Notes under the pieces: model-generated
What the model was told of the DNA's origin: nothing
Database searches by the model: none
Seen by the model: the letters and a program-made list of their open reading frames with translations, nothing else
Shown here: piece by piece, positions 24,711-33,724 of the stretch
Layout: each line of letters starts with the position of its first letter
Numbering within the stretch: the first letter of the stretch is position 1
NCBI GenBank assembly: GCA_910588535.1
Contig: CAJUOO010000004.1
Coordinates: 17,668-81,667 of the forward strand
DNA length: 64,000 bases
Source: an uncultured Lachnospiraceae bacterium
Lineage (GTDB): Bacteria; Bacillota; Clostridia; Lachnospirales; Lachnospiraceae
Direction of reading: 5' to 3'
Program-made: the position numbers and the translations under genes

Positions 24711-26810
24711 ATGGAAAAGCATGGTAGCCTTTCAATTAGCAGTGAAAATATTTTTCCTATTATCAAAAAATGGATGTATTCCGATCACGACATTTTTGTG
24801 CGTGAGCTGATCTCCAATGGCTGTGATGCCATCACCAAGCTGAAAAAGCTGGATATGATGGGCGAGTACAGCATCCCGGAGGATCACAAGTTTAAAGTTC
24901 AGGTCATTGTAAATCCCGAAGAAAAAACCTTAAAGTTTATCGATAATGGTCTTGGCATGACAGCCGATGAGGTGGAAGAATATATTAATCAGATTGCCTT
25001 CTCCGGCGCTACGGACTTCCTATCCAAATATAAAGATAAAACCAATGAAGATCAGATTATTGGACATTTTGGTCTTGGATTTTACTCTGCTTTTATGGTA
25101 GCAGATGAAGTTCATATTGATACTCTCTCCTACAAGGAGGATGCACAGCCTGTTCACTGGGAATGTGATGGTGGCACAGAGTATGGCATGTCCGCCGGAA
25201 GCCGCACAGAAGTGGGAACAGAGATCACCTTGTTCTTAAATGAAGACTGTGTAGAATTTTCAAATGAATATCGCGTTCGTGAGATTCTTGAGAAATACTG
25301 TTCCTTTATGCCAACCGAGATCTATCTTAACAAGGCCAATGCAGAGACAGAATATGAGACGATCGACAAAGAGGATCTTCGTGACACGGACACAATTATT
25401 GAAACCATCCATACAGAGCCTAAAACAGAGGAAAAGGAAAATGAGGATGGAACCAAGGAAACTGTAGAAGTTTCTCCCGCCAAGGACGAATATAAAATTA
25501 TTAAGCGTCCTGTGCCTATTAATGATATTCACCCTCTCTGGGGCAAGCATCCCAATGAGTGTACAGAGGAGGAATACAAGGAGTTCTACCGCACGGTATT
25601 CCGCGATTACAAGGAGCCTTTGTTCTGGATTCATCTTAATATGGATTATCCATTTAACTTAAAGGGCATCCTTTACTTCCCAAAGATCAATACAGAATAC
25701 GATTCCATTGAAGGAACCATTAAATTATACAACAATCAGGTCTTTATCGCCGATAATATCAAAGAAGTGATCCCTGAATTTTTAATGTTATTAAAGGGTG
25801 TCATTGACTGTCCAGATCTGCCGCTCAATGTATCCAGAAGTGCACTGCAAAATGATGGATTTGTAAAGAAAATTGCAGACTATATTACAAAGAAAGTCGC
25901 GGACAAGCTTGCTGGCATGTGCAAAACGGAGAAAGAATCCTATGAAAAATACTGGGATGACATCAGCCCATTTATTAAATTTGGTTGTCTGAAGGATGAC
26001 AAATTCTGCGAGAAGATCAACGACTATATTCTCTTTAAGGATTTGGACGGCAAATATCTAACCCTGCCTGAAGCGTTAAAGGTTAATGATGATATTGAAA
26101 AAACAGATGAAAACACAGAAGCTGAAGATGCATCCAAGGCAGAAGATAGCGCAGACAATGTTGTAGAATCAGATGATTCCGATGATGCCACAAAAGAAGA
26201 GGAGAAAAAACGCACCATCTTCTATGTCACCGACGAAGTACAACAGGGACAGTATATTAAGATGTTTAAGGAGCAAGGACTGACTGCCTTTATTCTGACT
26301 CACAACATTGATCAGCCATTTATCAACCATCTGGAACAGAAGAATGAAAAGATTCACTTCCAGAGAATTGACGCCGATCTGACAGAGGAATTTAAAGAAG
26401 ACATTGACACAGAGGCTCTAAAGGCAGAGATCGACTCTCTCACAGAGATCTTCCGCAAGGCACTGAACAATGACAAGCTAGATGTAAAAGTGGAAAAGCT
26501 TAAAAATGCAGATGTCTCCTCCATGATCACATTGTCCGAAGAAAGTCGCCGCATGCAAGAAATGATGCGCATGTACAATATGTACGGCATGGATTCCTCC
26601 CCATTTGGCGAATCTGCAACATTAGTTTTAAACTACAACAATTCTCTTGTTCAATATATCTTAAATCACAAGGATTCTGAGCATGTGCCCATGATGTGTG
26701 AGCAGCTCTACGATCTGGCTATGATAAGTAACAAACCACTAAAGCCAGAGGCGATGAGCAACTTTATCAAGAGAAGCAACGACATTATGATGCTGCTTGC
26801 AAAAGAATAA
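24711..26810 (+). CDS. htpG: Molecular chaperone HtpG (Hsp90)
   Basis: A 699-residue Hsp90. The GHKL ATPase domain shows ELISNGCDAITKLKKL, DNGLGMTADEVEEYI and GHFGLGFYSAFMVAD. The middle domain has ILYFPK and the catalytic-loop SRSALQND. The C-terminal domain ends with ALNNDKLDVKVEKL and the dimerisation region. About residues 455-500 form an acidic low-complexity linker rich in Glu, Asp, Ser and Ala, which most HtpG proteins lack. There is also a charged insert near residues 225-255. AAAAGGAG precedes the ATG. CIRCE upstream makes it a class I heat-shock gene here. Confidence 0.96.
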   Translation: MEKHGSLSISSENIFPIIKKWMYSDHDIFVRELISNGCDAITKLKKLDMMGEYSIPEDHKFKVQVIVNPEEKTLKFIDNGLGMTADEVEEYINQIAFSGATDFLSKYKDKTNEDQIIGHFGLGFYSAFMVADEVHIDTLSYKEDAQPVHWECDGGTEYGMSAGSRTEVGTEITLFLNEDCVEFSNEYRVREILEKYCSFMPTEIYLNKANAETEYETIDKEDLRDTDTIIETIHTEPKTEEKENEDGTKETVEVSPAKDEYKIIKRPVPINDIHPLWGKHPNECTEEEYKEFYRTVFRDYKEPLFWIHLNMDYPFNLKGILYFPKINTEYDSIEGTIKLYNNQVFIADNIKEVIPEFLMLLKGVIDCPDLPLNVSRSALQNDGFVKKIADYITKKVADKLAGMCKTEKESYEKYWDDISPFIKFGCLKDDKFCEKINDYILFKDLDGKYLTLPEALKVNDDIEKTDENTEAEDASKAEDSADNVVESDDSDDATKEEEKKRTIFYVTDEVQQGQYIKMFKEQGLTAFILTHNIDQPFINHLEQKNEKIHFQRIDADLTEEFKEDIDTEALKAEIDSLTEIFRKALNNDKLDVKVEKLKNADVSSMITLSEESRRMQEMMRMYNMYGMDSSPFGESATLVLNYNNSLVQYILNHKDSEHVPMMCEQLYDLAMISNKPLKPEAMSNFIKRSNDIMMLLAKE

Positions 26811-26850
26811 ACAGCGATCGGTTTGCCATTAGATAAAAAATAAACGTCGG

Positions 26851-26884
26851 GCTTTCTATCCTCCATTCTTTATGGATAGAAAGC
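26851..26884 (+). terminator. Probable terminator after htpG
   Basis: GCTTTCTATCC (26851-26861) pairs with GGATAGAAAGC (26874-26884), followed by a short, imperfect T-rich tract. Confidence 0.6.
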
Positions 26885-26934
26885 TTTGACGCTTTTATGT
26901 ACTCACATATACAAAAAAATATCATCCATCCCAT

Positions 26935-27513
26935 CTAAAACATTCTACAGCCAACACAGCGGAGAAGCTGCTGCATCTGCATAACACCCTTTTTCTGTGA
27001 ACGAATGATAGCACAGAGGATCGGTTTTAATTCTGGGCAGATAGTAAAACAAATCGTGTTCTCTGCCATAGCGATCGCTCCTTGATGGTGTGGGATCATC
27101 TCCCATAGAAAATCAGCATTGATCTGGTTGGTGACACAACTATGCTCCATATCAGAGATCATCATCTGCATCACTTGATCTGCCTTGCCTTGATATAAGC
27201 TTAACTCCTTCTGTGTATTCTTATACTTGCCACAGCACGTTACAATCTTTCGCATATCTTCCATACTCTTTGTCTGCTCCTCAACAATGCCCATCGCTAT
27301 ATCCTGCAAAGATACACATGTGGTGTATTGAAGAATATTTCTCGACATATCAATGGCAGCCTGATGATGCGGAATCATCTGTACTATAAAATTATAAGAA
27401 ATACTATTCGTAAACTCTGCCCCCTTCATTGCCTGTATCATATTCTCGAATATACAATGAAAGGTAGCCAGATAATCTTTGGTAACATTGCTTAATCTGC
27501 ATTGTCTTTTCAT
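26935..27513 (-). CDS. DUF305 protein with two MIPHHQ repeats
   Basis: 192 residues in two homologous halves, each with the DUF305 signature: MIPHHQAAIDMSRNIL near residue 46 and MIPHHQGAIAMAENTI near residue 138. The family is a ferritin-like helical bundle with a possible metal-binding role; function is not established. Cysteines are unusually frequent toward the C-terminus (FTICPELKPILCAII, LLRCVGCRMF). No signal peptide is visible, unlike many exported DUF305 proteins. A promoter and a tiny frame lie upstream on the same strand. Confidence 0.85.
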   Translation of the reverse strand: MKRQCRLSNVTKDYLATFHCIFENMIQAMKGAEFTNSISYNFIVQMIPHHQAAIDMSRNILQYTTCVSLQDIAMGIVEEQTKSMEDMRKIVTCCGKYKNTQKELSLYQGKADQVMQMMISDMEHSCVTNQINADFLWEMIPHHQGAIAMAENTICFTICPELKPILCAIIRSQKKGVMQMQQLLRCVGCRMF

Positions 27514-27600
27514 GCTTTTTCAAACCCTGTCTTTTTTAAGACAATATATGAAAAAACAGAAAACTTTATCCCTGTTAATTATTCAAAGAAAGAACAATAA

Positions 27601-27699
27601 TTAGGAACACAAACTCCCAATTAATGTTAAAAAAGCTCCAATGATATCCAAAATATCAGAAAATATTTCAATATTACTAGATTTTCTTAGATTATACAT
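27601..27699 (-). CDS. Possible 32-residue hydrophobic small protein
   Basis: ATG 27699 opens a 32-codon frame: a short charged start (MYNLRKSSN), then a hydrophobic stretch (ILDIIGAFLTLIGSLCS). AGGA lies about 12 nt upstream. It is located in the 340-bp gap upstream of the DUF305 gene, downstream of a good promoter. It could be a membrane microprotein, a leader peptide or chance. I recognise no family. Confidence 0.3.
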   Translation of the reverse strand: MYNLRKSSNIEIFSDILDIIGAFLTLIGSLCS

Positions 27700-27802
27700 A
27701 AGATAATCACATCCTATTCTAATACAATTTTCTATCCTATCATTTTCCCAACAATCATTTACAACTTTATTACCAAAGCTATACCATCTTTTCTTGTATT
27801 CT

Positions 27803-27831
27803 ATTATAGCACTTCAAATTTGCAAATACAA
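27803..27831 (-). promoter_or_regulatory. Promoter reading toward the small frame and DUF305 gene
   Basis: On the minus strand TTGTAT (27826-27831), 17 bp, TATAAT (27803-27808). The 5' leader to the DUF305 gene would be about 285 nt. Confidence 0.6.
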
Positions 27832-27910
27832 GACTGTTTCTTAAAGTCAATTTGTGATAAAGTATGGAAACACAGTAAATTCACATCTATATCAAGAAAG
27901 GGAGGATATT

Positions 27911-29875
27911 ATGACAGATAATAAGTTATCGGAGATCACTCAGGAAGAGAAGCGCCTAGAACAAACCATCGCCTTGGCAGAAGAACAGCTCACGCAGGCA
28001 AAACTTATTGCTGAGGCAAAGAAAACAGATATTATAGAATCAAAAAAAGAAGTTTTTGAAAATGCTTCCCACGGCTATATGAATCTATATACCTCTGATG
28101 ATTTTGAGGACCTGCTTGAGTTAAGTCAATACCATAACGAAATTACAGAAAAGCTCTCGGATTATGAAGAGGAACAAACGAAAATTCGTCAGCTTGAGCG
28201 TCTTATCCCGTGTCCTTATTTTGCGCGTATCGATTTTACCTTTGAGGATGATAACGAGACAGAACAAATTTACATCGGTCGTTCTTCTCTAAAAAGAAAG
28301 GATTCTCAAAACATAGATGTCTATGACTGGAGATCACCGATCGCAAGTGTATTCTATCGTTTTATGACAGGGGCGGCCTATTATGATGCTCCTTATGGCA
28401 GAATATATGGAGATGTCAGCATCAAGCGTCAATATGAAATTAATAACAGACATCTGGAATTTTATTTTGACACGGATGTCCAAATTGTAGATCAATTTCT
28501 TCGCCGCATGCTATCACAGAATACTTCCTCCAAAATGAAAGCGATCGTTGAGACAATACAAAGAGAACAAGATATAGTAATCCGGGATATAAGCAATGAT
28601 CTGCTGATGGTTCAGGGTGTGGCGGGAAGCGGCAAGACATCCATCGCCCTCCACCGGGCTGCCTTCCTTATGTATCAGGGACTTACCTCAAAGCTCTCGG
28701 CCAATAATATCCTAATTCTCTCTCCCAATACTATATTTGAACAGTATATCTCCAACGTGCTACCTGAATTGGGAGAGGAACAGGTGACATGTGCTATATT
28801 TGATGATATTATAAAAGAACTCGTCCCAGCCGAAAACATTCAGACCAGATACCAATTTCTGGAGCTGCTTGTCACGCACTCCCAGTATCAGCATATTATA
28901 AAAAATAGTCTGGAATGGAAAACATCAGAACACTTTCTCTCCCTGTTAGATAAGTTTCTTTTACAGCAGCCAGCACAAAACAAACCAGATGTGATCGACT
29001 TATACAAAAATCTGTTTAACAAAGATACTCCCTATTTTCTATTATATTCTGGCTCGCTGTCAACGGATGCCTTGCAGGATATTCTGTTATATACAAGAGA
29101 AAATCTGGAATCAGATACTCTATACTATGATGATGCGATTGCCATAGCCTATCTATATCTAAAGCTTTATGAACCAAATATATACGGCAATATTCGGCAG
29201 GTAGTGATCGATGAAGCACAAGATTACTATCCTCTCCAATATACAATACTATCCATTCTATTTCCATATACAAAATTTACAGTACTTGGAGACATCCATC
29301 AGACCATTGCCAAGCATGAGGAACTATCCCTATACAGACAGATTGAACTTACACTTGGCAGAAAAAAATCTGCACTGATCACATTAAATAAAAGCTTTCG
29401 CTGCACAAATGAAATTCTCACATTTAGTCTGGCCTTCTCTGAACAGAAGCTGGAGATAGAAAGCTTTAATCGAGAGGGTGATAAGCCGAGAATCTTTGTG
29501 GCGGAAAGCAGGGCTTCTCTGCTCGACGAGATCTGCTCAGAGATCAGCCAATGTCAAAATAAAGGATATCAGTCCATCGGCCTGCTCTGTAAAACAGAAA
29601 AAAATTGTCTCGCCCTGTTTCAATCTCTGCAGACGAGAATCCAGCTTTCTTTTATACAAAATGAAAGTAACACCGATCTAGAAGGAACCTTGCTTATGCC
29701 AATCTACCTATCAAAAGGATTAGAATTTGACGCAGTTATCCTTTGTGACACAGATAACCAAAACTACTATGATGCGGATGACAGAAGCCTCCTGCATGTG
29801 GGATGCACCAGAGCACTCCACAGACTTAACTTATTCTGTGAAGGAACCATCAGCCCACTTATATGCCCAAACTAA
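27911..29875 (+). CDS. helD: HelD-like superfamily 1 helicase (RNA polymerase-recycling type)
   Basis: 654 residues. The N-terminal coiled coil (about 1-75) is the arm that inserts into RNA polymerase in HelD proteins. DVYDWRSPIASVFYRF precedes the UvrD-like core; Walker A is VQGVAGSGKTSIALHR near residue 235, Walker B VVIDEAQDYYPLQY near 440, and LNKSFRCTNEI (motif IV) and KGLEFDAVIL (motif V) follow. HelD uses ATP to release RNA polymerase from nucleic acid. GGGAGG lies before ATG 27911, which is preferred over the frame opening at 27854. Confidence 0.9.
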   Translation: MTDNKLSEITQEEKRLEQTIALAEEQLTQAKLIAEAKKTDIIESKKEVFENASHGYMNLYTSDDFEDLLELSQYHNEITEKLSDYEEEQTKIRQLERLIPCPYFARIDFTFEDDNETEQIYIGRSSLKRKDSQNIDVYDWRSPIASVFYRFMTGAAYYDAPYGRIYGDVSIKRQYEINNRHLEFYFDTDVQIVDQFLRRMLSQNTSSKMKAIVETIQREQDIVIRDISNDLLMVQGVAGSGKTSIALHRAAFLMYQGLTSKLSANNILILSPNTIFEQYISNVLPELGEEQVTCAIFDDIIKELVPAENIQTRYQFLELLVTHSQYQHIIKNSLEWKTSEHFLSLLDKFLLQQPAQNKPDVIDLYKNLFNKDTPYFLLYSGSLSTDALQDILLYTRENLESDTLYYDDAIAIAYLYLKLYEPNIYGNIRQVVIDEAQDYYPLQYTILSILFPYTKFTVLGDIHQTIAKHEELSLYRQIELTLGRKKSALITLNKSFRCTNEILTFSLAFSEQKLEIESFNREGDKPRIFVAESRASLLDEICSEISQCQNKGYQSIGLLCKTEKNCLALFQSLQTRIQLSFIQNESNTDLEGTLLMPIYLSKGLEFDAVILCDTDNQNYYDADDRSLLHVGCTRALHRLNLFCEGTISPLICPN

Positions 29876-29978
29876 AGAAAACGAGGATACAAATAGGACA
29901 TATACAGGATATGTCAAGTACAGATAAAGCGGTTGCATAGCTGATAGATACTATTGCGAAGGAGCATGATAAGTGTAT

Positions 29979-31733
29979 CTACTGATACCATTTCATCTGC
30001 TCCTTCCAGATATAAGAAAAGCGTCCCTTTTTCTCCATCAACTCATCAAAGTTCCCCGCCTCGACAATTTTTCCATGCTCCAGAACAATAATCTGATCGG
30101 CTGTGCGCACCGCTCCAAGACGATGTGTCACCAATACCACTGTTCTTCCTTCTGCCAAATCCTCCAGCTTCTGATAAAGTGCCATTTCCTCCAATGGATC
30201 AATCGCTGCTGTAGGTTCATCCAAAAATACAATTGGTCTATCCCTATAATAACTTCTTGCCAGAGCAAGCCTCTGCCACTGCCCACCTGACATATCAATC
30301 CCGCCAAATTCCTTTCCCAGAAGCATGTCCTCAGCATCCAAAGAAATTGACAGCCCTGCCCAATCAAGAGCATCTTGCATCTTACTTCTATCCACAGGCC
30401 TCATAGAACCATTTCTATCTACCGCATCTCCCAGATAGACATTCTGTGTCAAGCTGAGCTTATAACGCCCAAAGTCCTGATATACTGCAGTAATATTCTC
30501 AAAGATGCTTCTCTCCTTCAGCTGGCTGCGCGGTATGCCTCCCAGCTCCATCATGCCATCAGAAGGAAGAAGAAAGCCTGACAAAAGCTTTGCCAGCGTC
30601 GTCTTGCCTGCACCATTCTCTCCCACAATAGCTATTCTCTCCCCTTTTTTTATTGACAGAGAAATATCTTCAAGGGCATATGTACTTGTATTGGGATAGC
30701 GATAGCCAACATGAGACAGCTTAGCAATCTCCTCATTACTCTCCATATTCTTTGTTCCATCTACTATTTCCAGATCCATCAAGGAGAAAAAGGACGCCGA
30801 CATAATGCCTGTCTGCATAATTTCACCCGCATGTTGAAATAACTGAGTAAAAACATTTGTCAGAGCAGAAAAACTGGTTAATAGAACAGAAAACCCTCCA
30901 ATTGTGATCTTCTCTGACATCAATAACCACACCATCAAGCAGATGGATAAACTATGAAAAAACGCCTTTATCCCGGCAAAGCCAATCCCAGCTCGCCCTA
31001 TCCTGCCGATATGTCTAAGTTCTATTCTATCCGCCTCCTCGCAGGCTGAGAGATACTTGTCCGCCACATAACGGCTGGCACCATAATGGGCAAGCTCCTT
31101 TTTTCTATCTCCTGTGGAAAGAAGCTCAAAGGCATATTTTTTTCTGCGACCCACCTGCACGGTAGACTGCACCAAGCTAGATTGATGCTTTGCATTTTGA
31201 AGCTTCTCCAAAATCACTGGAACACTTACCAGCACAACAAATACAATTAACCATGGATTTAAAGCCGTAAGATATCCTCCCACCGACAGCAAATTAAAGA
31301 TAAGAACCAATGACAATATCGCCAAGTTTGCTGTAAATACCAAGAAGGTAGATGCATGTTTTGCTTTCTGTACCATCTGAAAATATTGTGCATTATCATA
31401 ATATTCCAAAGAAATCTGAGCACTCTTCCTATGTATCTGATTGTCAAGACCCATAAAAATATAACGAAAATAGCCAAATTCCATATATTGATTAGCTACT
31501 AACTGAAAAAATCGAAACAGCATATAGCTGCCAATCAACAACAACGCAGGTCTCACATAATAAATGACAGGCTGCTCTCTAGTAAGATTAGCTGCATTAT
31601 CCACAAGCAGCCGCTGCATATGCAACATCACCGCGGGCAATATTGCTCCCGGCAACAGCAACAACAAATATAGAACCATGCGCATTGGAGCAATAGGAAC
31701 TACAAGCTTCAGTGCCTTCACTATATTTTTCAT
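29979..31733 (-). CDS. ABC exporter half-transporter (permease-ATPase), second gene of pair
   Basis: 584 residues. The N-terminal TM domain has about six helices (residues 15-310). The ATPase domain (about 345-575) has Walker A VGENGAGKTTLAKLL, Q-loop AVYQDF, signature MSGGQWQRLALARS and Walker B IVFLDEPTAAIDP. It overlaps the upstream ABC gene by four bases (ATGA), so the two probably form a heterodimeric exporter. No C39 peptidase domain is present. The substrate is unknown. It is convergent with helD. Confidence 0.88.
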   Translation of the reverse strand: MKNIVKALKLVVPIAPMRMVLYLLLLLPGAILPAVMLHMQRLLVDNAANLTREQPVIYYVRPALLLIGSYMLFRFFQLVANQYMEFGYFRYIFMGLDNQIHRKSAQISLEYYDNAQYFQMVQKAKHASTFLVFTANLAILSLVLIFNLLSVGGYLTALNPWLIVFVVLVSVPVILEKLQNAKHQSSLVQSTVQVGRRKKYAFELLSTGDRKKELAHYGASRYVADKYLSACEEADRIELRHIGRIGRAGIGFAGIKAFFHSLSICLMVWLLMSEKITIGGFSVLLTSFSALTNVFTQLFQHAGEIMQTGIMSASFFSLMDLEIVDGTKNMESNEEIAKLSHVGYRYPNTSTYALEDISLSIKKGERIAIVGENGAGKTTLAKLLSGFLLPSDGMMELGGIPRSQLKERSIFENITAVYQDFGRYKLSLTQNVYLGDAVDRNGSMRPVDRSKMQDALDWAGLSISLDAEDMLLGKEFGGIDMSGGQWQRLALARSYYRDRPIVFLDEPTAAIDPLEEMALYQKLEDLAEGRTVVLVTHRLGAVRTADQIIVLEHGKIVEAGNFDELMEKKGRFSYIWKEQMKWYQ

Positions 31734-33481
31734 TGATACATTCCTTTCTGGGCTTGAAACATCTGTCGGTACAATCCATCTGTCTTCTTCATAAGCTCTG
31801 TGTGCGATCCCTGTTCCACAAACCTTCCATTCTCCATCACACAGATCTCGTCAGCGCTCACTGCTGCTCCAAGACGATGTGTCACAAAAATATTGGCACA
31901 TTGATCCGAACGCTTTTTCAAAAATGCTGTGTAGAGGCGCGACTCTGCCAGTGGGTCCATGGCAGCCGTCGGCTCGTCCCATATATAGATATCTGCCTTT
32001 CGGTATAACATGCGCGCGATCGATAAGCGCTGCCACTGTCCACCTGAAAGATCTGTTCCACCTTCCTCCAAATTCCCAAGCTTTGTTTTATAGGTGTCTG
32101 GACAAGACAACACCCACTGATCGAACTCTGCCTGCCGCAAAGCCTGCTGCATATCTTGTTCATTCTTCCCTCCCGGCCGAGAAATAAAAATATTCTCCTC
32201 TATCGTGTAATCATAGCGATTAAAATCTTGAAATACGGCGGAAAAATAATGCTGAAGTTCAGCAAAAGCCATATGTTGAATATCCTTTCCATCTATTGTG
32301 ATCGAACCGCTCTCAGGCTTATAAAAGCCCATTAACAACTTTATCAGCGTCGACTTGCCACAACCGTTCTCCCCAACCAAGGCATAATTTTTTCCTATAT
32401 AAAAAGAAAAATCCAAACCATCCAAAACCGGTTTTTCCTGTCCGGGATAGCGGAACACAATACTTTCTCCCTTAATCACATGAAACGAAGGCTGCGCACT
32501 TCGCTCCTCATATATATAATACTGCTCCGGCAGATAATAGAACTTTTCCATATCCTTATAACAAGCCTGATACTCCTTATAGATCGGCAGATGACTGCTG
32601 CCGACAGCCACAAAAAAAGTTCCCAGTCTTGTCAATGCAGGGATAATAGCAATATATAAACCAATATCAATCTCACCTCTATATAACGGTATCAAAAAAA
32701 GCAAATACGCTGACGCTGAAAAGAGATAAGTAATATTATCATAAATCCAAAGAATCATATTGGTAAAAAAAATATTTTTTATCATTTTCTTGCCAGATTG
32801 TATCGTCTCCTCCTCATACAACTTCTGAATATAATTTGTATAATCAAACAGCTTTTTCTCCTGCGCGAGACGCCTCTCAAATAAAATGCCTGACAGATAC
32901 TCGCTCCTTCTCCCAATCTCCTGCCTTGTCTGGTACATCGCCACTTTATTTTTCCCAATAAAGCGAAACGAGACAACCATCAATCCCAGCAAAACCAAAA
33001 TCACTGGCAAAAAGAATGGGACACGACCCATAATGAAAGAAAATATCCCTGCCATTCCAAGCAACCCACCCAAAATCTGCAAAATAGAAAAAAAGCCATT
33101 AACATAGCGTTTTTCTGGTTCATTCCAAAGCCTCTTTAAAAGGGCCTGATGATCCGCTGATTCCAGTGCCTCCACTGAGATACGTGCAGCTTTCTCAATC
33201 ATCACGCGCTCCAAATACGCCCGCACCCTAAGCCGAATCTTGTCCTTAAGATACGCTAGCATCGGTTCCTTCATATAAAAAAAGGTATGTATTCCCGACA
33301 ATAATACAACAAAAATAATCACCTTCTGCCATGATAAACTAGAAAAATGATCGATAAAGGATTCCAGAACAATCACTTCTGTTACCTGAAAAACTGCCTG
33401 CACCACAAAAAGTAACACCGCCACAAGAGCGATAAACGGCCTCTTTGCTATCAAATGCCAAATATTTTTTGGACGATGCAT
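31730..33481 (-). CDS. ABC exporter half-transporter (permease-ATPase), first gene of pair
   Basis: 583 residues: about six TM helices, then an ATPase with Walker A VGENGCGKSTLIKLLMG, Q-loop AVFQDFNRYDYT, signature DLSGGQWQRLSIARM and Walker B IYIWDEPTAAMDP. The start follows an AGGAGG-like sequence. It is the first gene of a two-gene operon with the next half-transporter. The pair resembles the two ABC genes inside the mobile element at 41-45 kb in size, order and motif wording, suggesting the same exporter class. Confidence 0.88.
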   Translation of the reverse strand: MHRPKNIWHLIAKRPFIALVAVLLFVVQAVFQVTEVIVLESFIDHFSSLSWQKVIIFVVLLSGIHTFFYMKEPMLAYLKDKIRLRVRAYLERVMIEKAARISVEALESADHQALLKRLWNEPEKRYVNGFFSILQILGGLLGMAGIFSFIMGRVPFFLPVILVLLGLMVVSFRFIGKNKVAMYQTRQEIGRRSEYLSGILFERRLAQEKKLFDYTNYIQKLYEEETIQSGKKMIKNIFFTNMILWIYDNITYLFSASAYLLFLIPLYRGEIDIGLYIAIIPALTRLGTFFVAVGSSHLPIYKEYQACYKDMEKFYYLPEQYYIYEERSAQPSFHVIKGESIVFRYPGQEKPVLDGLDFSFYIGKNYALVGENGCGKSTLIKLLMGFYKPESGSITIDGKDIQHMAFAELQHYFSAVFQDFNRYDYTIEENIFISRPGGKNEQDMQQALRQAEFDQWVLSCPDTYKTKLGNLEEGGTDLSGGQWQRLSIARMLYRKADIYIWDEPTAAMDPLAESRLYTAFLKKRSDQCANIFVTHRLGAAVSADEICVMENGRFVEQGSHTELMKKTDGLYRQMFQAQKGMYQ

Positions 33482-33632
33482 GTATATCCTCCTTGCAAAG
33501 CTATGTATGAATTATAAAGGTATCTATCATTCATTTTAGTCCACCACTCCTACTATGTCAATCTACTGCCCATCCAAATAAATAGTGATTTGATCGTTTT
33601 ATACGAATCGCCGCACAATAACTATCAAAAAT

Positions 33633-33673
33633 GGTCCGCATAGAAGAAGATAACAAAACTAACTATGCGAACC
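33633..33673 (-). terminator. Terminator after the 3' part of the S8 peptidase gene
   Basis: GGTCCGCATAG (33633-33643) pairs with CTATGCGAACC (33663-33673, one G-T pair), with ATTTTTG on the minus-strand exit. Confidence 0.65.
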
Positions 33674-33724
33674 TCTCTTACACAATATATGCTCATATAT
33701 CTATTATCTTTTTCGAAGAGCTTT

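Noticed and set aside
27514..27600. Toxin-antitoxin pair near the DUF305 gene
   Set aside because: Only one tiny hydrophobic frame is visible and no partner or antisense promoter; listed as a low-confidence small protein instead.
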